NCBI GenBank assembly: GCA_037975125.1
Contig: CM075853.1
Span: 40,781,701 to 40,845,700, forward strand
Length of the DNA stretch: 64,000 bases
Origin: Latrodectus hesperus
Lineage: Eukaryota > Arthropoda > Arachnida > Araneae > Theridiidae
Reading direction: 5' to 3'
The number at the start of each line of letters is the position of its first letter. The first letter of the stretch is position 1. Position numbers and translations under genes: made by a program. The notes under the pieces are model-generated. The model saw only the letters and a list, made by a program, of their open reading frames with translations. It was not told where the DNA came from and did not search any database. Below are positions 56,447 to 64,000 of this stretch, piece by piece.

Positions 56447-59188
56447 GTAATTTTTCATTTTATGTTTACAGAAGTAATTTATAAATTCATATTTCATATA
56501 AATTATTTAATAATATATTCAGATATAAGTTTAAGATTTTTTTTAACATTATATCTATCATTTTTTTAACATTATATCTATCATTTTACAATGCATTTTA
56601 TTTGTAATACTTATTAACAAAGTTTGTAGAATTTCTGGAAACTATTAAAATTTTGAGTTGATTTTTGGAAAATGGTGAATAATTCCTGTAAATTATCTTT
56701 AGATATTTTCTCTGGCTAAAATATTATAAATTTTGCAAATTTATTTTTATTTACTTGTTTATTTACCTGTTGAATATAACTGCACTGGATTGAATGTTAG
56801 TATATGTAACAAGGTGGATATTTCAATGATAGATGATGTTTGGGAGGGCGATAATATATGTGACCTAGGCCTCATTCTATGAATTAGTATGGATGCCAGG
56901 TGAGCCTCCAGAGTGGATTGCTGCTCCAGAATGGATTCATTCGATAATTTCATTCTGTGCAATTCATCTGCAGTTTTAGTTACCATTGAAACATATGCTT
57001 TGTTTTATTTTTGCTAATTTTATTGTAAATGGTTGTGCATATGAAAATGTTATTTTGTCACAATTTAAAAGTTAATTAAATGTTATTTGAATGCTATAAT
57101 TTTGTAAAGTTATCTAATTTGTAAATTATATTTTTTAAAGTTATATTCAAAATAATATTTTTTATTTGGAAAATGACAGAAATTGTTTAAGTATTTATAC
57201 TTTTGTTATTCTGTTTAATTTGCTATTTTATGTTGTCAATTAGGCTTAATTTATTAAGTATAGTGTAAAAATATTTCCTTCTTGAATTTAATTTCTCAAT
57301 TGATTAAAATTAGAATATTGTGTTATTTCAAAATGGACGCCTGTGCGTGGTTAACTAGAAACTTGAATCTTTATAAAAATATATGTTATAAATGTTACTG
57401 ATATAAATTTATAGCACACTTGTTAATACCTGCTTGGTTTTGATAAATATAGTGTACTTTTAAAGTGTTTGTATTCTTTTGATTAATTAAAAGAAAATTA
57501 AATGAAATGATCAGCATTATATTTTACTGACGGTTTAGGAATAATAGTATTGGCTTTTAGTGATTTATATTTGTTATATATATATTTTGTTAAATATATG
57601 TGCTGTTAAGTTTGTTATAGATGTCATCTACTAAGAGGGTGTTTAATGGGTGCTTTACCAATTGTTCAAAATATCACATGTTTAATTGATTTATTATCAA
57701 AATTTGTTTTTGTACAGCTCTTAAGATAATAGTAAATTAGCTAAAAGAAGGTTATGTAAGCAAATGTGAAAATTCTAAAAATATTCATTATTACAAACAA
57801 AATTTTAATAATTAATGTAAAAAATTTTGCTCACATAAAGGATGTTGTTTCTATTGTAGTTAAGCTTATTTAATATTGTGATAATTGTTAATTTTAAATT
57901 AAAAATAGTCTTATTATTTTTAGCATGCATTTATTGTTATCAGTTGAAAAATAACATGGGTAAATAATTATAGATATATTTGATCAGAAATGATTTATTC
58001 AAGATTTGAAAGTAATATTTATCCAAGATTTGAAAATCAGTATCTTCCACAAAAATCTTTTGACTAAAATTTTCACTAGTTATTTTTTAATGTGAAAAAA
58101 AAAATGTTTTGAAGTTTCACAAATATTTTTCTAAGGGACAATATTATCTATTGTTTACCTTTATCAAGGAAATAAAACCATTATTAATTTTCTTTATACT
58201 TTAATAAAAGGAAGAAAAGAAAAACTAAAATTTGCTTCAATAGATAAAATAAATTGATCAAAGAAACAGAATTTGTTGGTTAGAATTATTTTTTAGGTTC
58301 TGTTGGCTGCATTTATGTCTTATAAATGATAAATAAATAACTTGTGCATATGTATTGTTAATTTTTTTTATTAAATTGTATATTTGGTTATTAAAAATAG
58401 ATTTAATTTTTGTTGAATATATATACCCATGGAAATATAAATGAGTACATTCAAATGTAAATGAAAAGATAAACACTGTTGAGCTTTTTAAAATTCTATT
58501 GTAAATTATTGATATAAAAACTATTTTTAGTAAAGTATTTGATATATTAAAAGAAATATTTGTTGTAACATGTAAAAACTTAATGTTTTTACTTGAAATA
58601 ATTATTTTGAAATTTGCTATTGGTTTATCTAAAAATGTGTAGAATCTAAAAATAATTTTACTGTTTTTGTGCATATTATGTAAATGGAACTAAATTCTGC
58701 AGTTTAATAACTATATTAGTAACATTGTATTATTAATATTATTGACATTATAATAAAATATTTTATTAGTAATTAATATGGTAATTTAAGCAAGAGTTAA
58801 CAGATTTTAACTGCTGGAATATTTATATTTCCCTTAAATGAATAACTTTTTTTTCAGCTATGTTATTCTCTTAGTAAGAAAATGCAAAATTTGGAATGTA
58901 ATTTAGCTCATTTTGATCAAACCATTAATGCACACATATAAATTTTATTGTATTATATACAGTGAATATAAATATTTGTTCATTTATTTTAATACTTAAA
59001 GCTTGATTGCATACTAGTTGCAATAATTTAATGAGTTTTCAATAACATTTTCTATTTTGTAAAGTCATTGGGGTTATTAAAAATTATATTTATCATTTTA
59101 AAATCTTTTTAATTAATATTATAGTATTAATAATATCTATTTGAAAGAGGTATATTCTTCAATTTTTATTTCTCACATAATCTTTTAG
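56447..59188 (+). other. TOP3A: TOP3A intron 4
   Basis: AT-rich. A higher-complexity patch at 56759-56990, with a 75-codon antisense ORF (ELHRMKLSNESILEQQSTLE), may be a mobile-element scrap. Nothing else was recognised. Confidence 0.6.
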
Positions 59189-59359
59189 GGGCAGCTTTTA
59201 CTAGATTTCAAACTTTAAGGCTGAGAAAAGTATTTCCTCAAGTTCTTAGTGACCAACTTATTAGCTATGGCAGCTGTCAGTTCCCTACATTAGGTTTTGT
59301 TGTTGAAAGATATAAACAAGTTCAGGCTTTTATTCCTGAAGCATTTTGGAAACTCAAAG
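59189..59359 (+). CDS. TOP3A: TOP3A exon 5
   Basis: Acceptor cttttag/GGGCAG and donor CAAAG/gtaaaa. It encodes [20 protein letters not shown], then [20 protein letters not shown], highly conserved in TOP3A ([25 protein letters not shown]). The catalytic tyrosine (SYPRTE region) is expected in the next exon, which is not in the window, so the gene continues to the right. Confidence 0.95.
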
Positions 59360-60381
59360 GTAAAATTTAGTGTGGAGTTTATTGTGATTTTTTACTTTTG
59401 TGTTAGTATTGCTTGTATTTTTGATTGTTAAATTCATTTAGACAAATTGTTAATGTTGAGTAATGTTAAGGTAATATAAATAATTTTATGTAATTTGTTA
59501 TTATAAACTCTTTTATTTATCAAATATTAAGTGGGAAAAACTTTCACAATAACCAATGTAGAGCTAAATTTATATTTCAATATAAATAAATTCATAAAAA
59601 ATGGTTTTAAAATCATTTTTCTACTTTAATTTCTATCTAAAAAATTAAGATTGTTAATCTAATAATATTACAAAATTTAAGAAATTAATGAATGTGTCAA
59701 TGAAAGTTTTATAAATTTATTTCCCTTTAATGGGAAAAATATATTGCTTTATTATAAATAAAAGTGAGCAAACAAAATTATTACATTATGTCGAAAAATA
59801 AAATGAAATATTGAAAGTAACTCGTATTAAAGGGAAATGAACTACAAATTGCATTTATTCTGTACCAATTATATCATAAATATATCTTTAAAATATTTTA
59901 TAATTATTTATTATGAGTTATGTTTTCAGAATTGTGTGATTAATTTCAAATTTCTTTTTCTGGAAAATTATATGTTTTGTAAGTTATAAGTTGTTTTTAT
60001 GGCAAAATTTATTTTAAATAAAAATATATGTTGCCATTATTAAAGAATATAATTTTCCATAATTAAAGAGAAAGTTGATTTGGATAACATGCAGTAAAGG
60101 ATTTAACTGAAGGAGAATGAAAAAATCTGGCACAAATTACTAAAACTTATAATTTAAAAGAAAAAAGAACCCAGAAAAGTTTATAGCTCAATAAATTTCT
60201 ACATATGTAGTGGAAAATTGAGAAGAAAAATCTTTGAAAGGAGGAAAATGTGTTTTGGAGCCACATAAATTTTAACTGTATAAAAATCAATATAATAGAG
60301 TAATCAAAATTAAACAAAAGAAAAATCCTTAAGTAAAGAATCATCAAACAGTATTGATCACTTTAAGAAGTACATCAGCTT
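59360..60381 (+). other. TOP3A: TOP3A intron 5, first part
   Basis: AT-rich with nothing recognised. The intron continues to the right edge, interrupted by the elements below. Confidence 0.6.
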
Positions 60382-60394
60382 TAATTCATAACAT

Positions 60395-62205
60395 ACCCCT
60401 CAGTGGGTTTACCTTCTTTAGGTAAAAATGGGTGTCACAATCCCGAGGTACCCTAGTGATCTGTTCTCATCTTTCTTTTCTTCTCTCCTCTACTCTTATG
60501 CTTTTTCTTCCTCTTCTCCCTCATTGTAGTTGCCTCGCAAGTGGTTGAGGGCTCCCCTTGAGTAGCTTTCGCCTCTCTGTTGCTATTAGCTACTCTTGGG
60601 GAATAAATCACCCACGTGTTTGCCGTGCGTGGAGAACCGTGTCCCTGGAAAGGAGGGTCCTGGTAATTGAGGCCCCCAGAGACCAATACATTACTTTGGC
60701 CTCTGCTTCAGGTAAACGGGAGGTGTGCTGTGGTCTTCATCACATCAATCGGCTTTATGGATCAAGCGATCGGTACATCTACTGTGTGACTCATAAAGGG
60801 TGGAGACCACTTCAGGGATGTGCCGTGAGCGTATAGGGATTGACTAGCACTAGTACCGTTAATCTGTATCCCCTTGTAGGGCTCCATGGTGGGTGGTGAC
60901 GTCTGGTCCCTGAATTTTATCTTGCCTCTTATGAATAAAGCTACTTTCTCCCCACTCCCTCGGGAGCAAACACCAATTTGTGAAGCTAAATTCTTCAGAA
61001 TTAAAAGAACTGGATGATCTTTTGAATATGTTTCTCCCTTTCTTATATATTTAAAAGGTAATAATATCTCATCTGGGTGTAGTGAAATCTGTTAAGAAAT
61101 TATGAACAGGCAATTAACTTATTGGAAACACATCTGAGAAGCAGTCTATGATGATACAGAATATGAAATTACTTACTGATATACCTGTCACAGTAGAGCC
61201 TTATGCGAAACTAAATTTTGTGCAGGGAGTAATTTCTAGAGAGGATTTGTATCATACGTCAACTGATGAAATTCTTAACAACCTAAAAAGCCTCCTTTAG
61301 TTACAGCCTGCACAAGTCCTGCTCCATCTTCACTGCTGAGGCTACGGCTATATACTGTGCTCTTCAGTTGGCGAGTACTAGAAATGAATGTAACATCTGT
61401 GTTTACACTGACAGAAATTGTGTATTGGAAACTTTGAGAAGTAGTAACTTTAACTGTCACCCTATAGTGTCCAAGATTTTCAAACAGATGGATTTTCTAA
61501 CTAGTAAGGGATTTGTAATACGGTTTTGCTGGATACCAGGTCACATGGGAATAGATGGCAATGAGAAGGCTGATGTAGCAGCTAGGTGTGCACCTACTCA
61601 AACTCTACCTTCAGTTCCAACAATGGATGTGAGAAAGGGAATTAAACCTTTCATAAAGTCTCTTTGGCAGGAATCCTGAAATTTGCAAGTCTGCAACAAA
61701 CTATTTTCCATCTTTCCGTTAATCAACCCATTATCAATTTTAACGCTGCAAAGCGCAGATGTTAAATTAACTCGCCTTTGTATTGGTCGCACGTGTTTTA
61801 CTCATAAACATTTATTCTTAAGTGACTTAAATCCTTGGTGTGAGACATGTGATGAACCATACACAGTGCGTCATATTTTAATTGTGTGTCCAGATTTTAA
61901 CGATTATTGTTACACATTTTTTAATAGAAATATTTTAACTTTACAAGATTTGCTAGGTGTACCACCACATTGCAATCTCTTTATGTTTTTAAAGCAATTG
62001 GTTTTATGAATTTTGTCTAAATTTAGAAATTTGAATCAAAATTAATTTAATTTTAAATCTAATACATTTTAGATGATATACATATTTATATTTTATTTTG
62101 ATATTTTAATATGTTAACATCTTATTGGTTTGAGCAGAGAAAGTAGATAAATACAACTTTGTGTCTGGCGTAGCTTGTTCTTACTAGCATTAAAACCAAC
62201 CAACC
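60395..62205 (+). mobile_element. LINE-A copy 5, internally deleted, both ends intact
   Basis: It is flanked by a perfect 13-bp duplication, taattcataacat (60382-60394 and 62206-62218). It has the family 5' end (acccctcagtgggtttacct and hairpin remnant) and 5' UTR. The ORF1 start follows and breaks off at DEILNNLKS (61290). The sequence then jumps to RNase H (SCSIFTAEATAIY at 61318), losing nearly all of the endonuclease and RT. The 3' end is accaaccaacc. Length is 1811 bp against 5580 for copy 2. Confidence 0.88.
61300..62009 (+). pseudogene. LINE-A copy 5 RNase H and C-terminal remnant
   Basis: RNase H motifs FTAEATAIY (catalytic Glu), YTDRN (Asp) and WIPGHMGIDGNEKAD are followed by a stop at 61677-61679. 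The C-terminal Cys/His block then continues in another phase (RLCIGRTCFTHKHLFL, CETCDEPYTVRHILIVCP). The first RNase H Asp (FTDGS) was lost in the deletion. Confidence 0.85.
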
Positions 62206-62245
62206 TAATTCATAACATATAAATGAAATTGTCTTTATTTACCCA

Positions 62246-63189
62246 CAGTTATGTGCCGTTTTTTCCTGTATATAATCTGCAGTGGCTTATTATCCACAAG
62301 CCCTGTTTTTCGAGCACAAAGGGAAAAAAATCTTCGCAGAATTAACAGCAGCCTAGTCCACAGCAAGTTTATTGACAAATTGTTGAAAACTTATACCACA
62401 GATAATTTCGTGCCAAATAAAGTAAAAGATACACATTATGATTAAAAATGTAATAAATTCTACAAAAAGAAATATAGTGATAATGATCTGTTTGAATCCA
62501 CCTCAACGAAAAGTGCGATTAACTGAGACGAATCAAGATCCAAGAAGATTCTGGTAGATTGTATATTGATTTTTAGCTTTTAATAGCTTTTTTAAAACGA
62601 GGTTAGATATATTTTAAAAATAAATAATATTTGTTTGGTTAGATGAAAGAAATGGATTTATTTCTGACTACAAATGGAATACATTTTTTTCTTTTGTAAA
62701 TCGCATGGTTTGTTTTTCACCTTACGCTACATGTTTGTCAATTTTTTTTTTTTTTCATTTCTGCCCTATAGTTTTCAGCTTAAAATTTTCTCAGTAACTT
62801 AATAATTTTCACTTCACTATTATGATCTATGAATTTGAATGTTTTCAGAGCGAAAAAGTTCAGGTCAAGATAAAATGCGAAATGACACTAATGAATTGAA
62901 ATTTTGATATCAGTCAGAGGAACTGAATTCGTTCTTGAATGCAATTGGACTATGCTGGTTATATTTAAAATAAGTCAAGAGAGCCATTGTGCAATCTGTT
63001 ATTTCTTTTATGAAACATAAACAACATTTCATTCAAAAATTTATTGTAAGCTTTTCTGGTGAAATATATTTTTTATCAGATTATCCGCAGCGGCATATAA
63101 TACGCACAATGAAATTTGGAACACATAATCTGCTGATTATATACAGGAAAATACAAAATGTTAAATAAATAAAAACTTCTGTTACACTG
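62246..63189. mobile_element. Pogo/Tigger-like TIR element, non-autonomous
   Basis: The left side (cagttatgtgcc..., then cctgtatataatctgcag at 62265-62282) pairs with the right side (ctgctgattatatacagg, 63134-63151). The ends read cag...ctg with CA on both flanks, perhaps a mutated TA. There is no convincing transposase; a 64-codon ORF at 62251 is unassigned. The outer limits are uncertain. Confidence 0.5.
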
Positions 63190-64000
63190 CATAGTCTGAA
63201 TAATTAAATTTTTATTTGTATGGATAGGACAATTTTTTTTATTTATTAAATTTCACTTTTTGCCTTTAACAGAAATCATTTCTAGTAATGAGAAATTTCC
63301 TAAATTTTTTCCTTATCAGTTTCTTCAATATATGATCAACTCTTGATGTCATTTGGATGTGGCAAGATATTTAAACCTATGTAAAAAGGTATAAAAATAT
63401 CACAGTGTAATGTCAAGTAAAAAAGTCTAATGTTTATTTTCATAAATGTTTAAACTTATAATTAAGAATAATAAAAACATTAACAGAAATAGTGACCGAT
63501 AAAATGTTTTATTATTTTGAATAAAATTGTACAGTTTAAACTGTATAGAATCTTGCTTATATATTTTACTTATTCCCAGTTGAGTGATTAATCATTGATA
63601 ATTTTTATTAATATCTGTATTCTTATACACATTATTGAGAAATTCAGTTATATTTCTCACTCAAGATTTTTTTAGGCGTGTCATTAATATTTTGCTAACT
63701 TTTAGGGGAGAAATTTCTTGTTAATATGAAGATCAATCAATCTTATATTAATTGATAAATGAGAAAAAAATTATTACTAACAAGAGAATTCCATTATCAA
63801 GAAAAGAATGTTGTTTTGAGTTGGAGCTTTGTAAAAATGTCCGGGCTCATTGAAAGTCATCTTAAATGAACTTGAGGTACTAAGAATGTAACCTCACTTT
63901 GTTTATATTTTAATACTGATAATATTATAAGCCATAATCTTATTAACAAAATTTTAAATGCTTAAATAAAAGGAAAAGTGACACTCCACTTTATTACTTT
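63190..64000. other. Right end of window, intron 5 of TOP3A presumed
   Basis: AT-rich. No TOP3A exon or other gene was recognised up to the edge. Confidence 0.5.

Noticed and set aside
56759..56986. 75-codon minus-strand ORF of normal complexity
   Set aside because: I cannot link it to a family or to splice sites. It is more likely a mobile-element scrap than a host exon.
58258..58674. 138-codon minus-strand ORF
   Set aside because: Composition (I, N, S, F, K) is typical of random AT-rich sequence. It has no motifs and lies inside TOP3A intron 4.
60453..60836. ORFs in the LINE-A 5' UTRs (60453-60686, 12521-12757, 60558-60836)
   Set aside because: They lie in the non-coding leader, and their frames are not kept between copies 1, 2 and 5.

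Overview
This is an AT-rich animal genome segment with long introns, GT-AG splice sites, many LINEs and few host exons. Codon content, split genes and the element types (I-group LINEs with RNase H, PIF/Harbinger with a MADF partner, Copia using a half-tRNA primer, Tigger) suggest an arthropod, probably a chelicerate such as a spider. That placement is inference.

Two host genes can be supported. They sit head to head around 31.4-32.1 kb. On the minus strand is a two-exon gene for a small mitochondrial membrane protein resembling UQCC4/CCSMST1, a complex III assembly factor (exons 31387-31308 and 25047-24657). On the plus strand are the first five coding exons of DNA topoisomerase III alpha (TOP3A; 32098 to 59359), which continues past the right edge. 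The TOP3A reading frame has two in-frame starts, and the upstream one adds a presequence-like leader. Both products may therefore reach mitochondria from one shared 710-bp promoter region.

Almost everything else is transposable elements, many nested. 1-12962: an old plus-strand I-group LINE (family 'LINE-A') holds two younger minus-strand copies of the same family. The first (1-5213) has both ORFs open to the window edge. The second (7235-12814) has a 13-bp target duplication and a single nonsense codon. 13165-20062: a whole PIF/Harbinger transposon with TIRs, a broken transposase and a convergent MADF gene. A 1.2-kb TIR element sits inside transposase exon 1. 20063-24650: unrecognised DNA plus a hAT transposase fossil. 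25048-31307 (UQCC4 intron): three tRNA-SINE-like insertions, two of them with perfect target duplications.

The 21-kb first intron of TOP3A (32436-53562) holds LTRs of one Copia family. One is a complete 6.5-kb element with 708 of 709 LTR bases identical and a 5-bp target duplication. The intron also carries a second copy of the 1.2-kb TIR element and a four-deep nest: LINE-A contains Tigger, which contains a second LINE (LINE-B), which contains a Copia LTR. The later introns hold an internally deleted LINE-A with intact ends (60395-62205) and a pogo-like TIR element.

The most interesting leads are: the Copia pol, split by a UGA that lies in the UGA-CUA-G readthrough context; LINE-A ORF2, which has no AUG ahead of its endonuclease domain; conserved hairpins at the LINE-A 5' end; the uncharacterised 1.2-kb TIR family; and the TOP3A/UQCC4 divergent pair.
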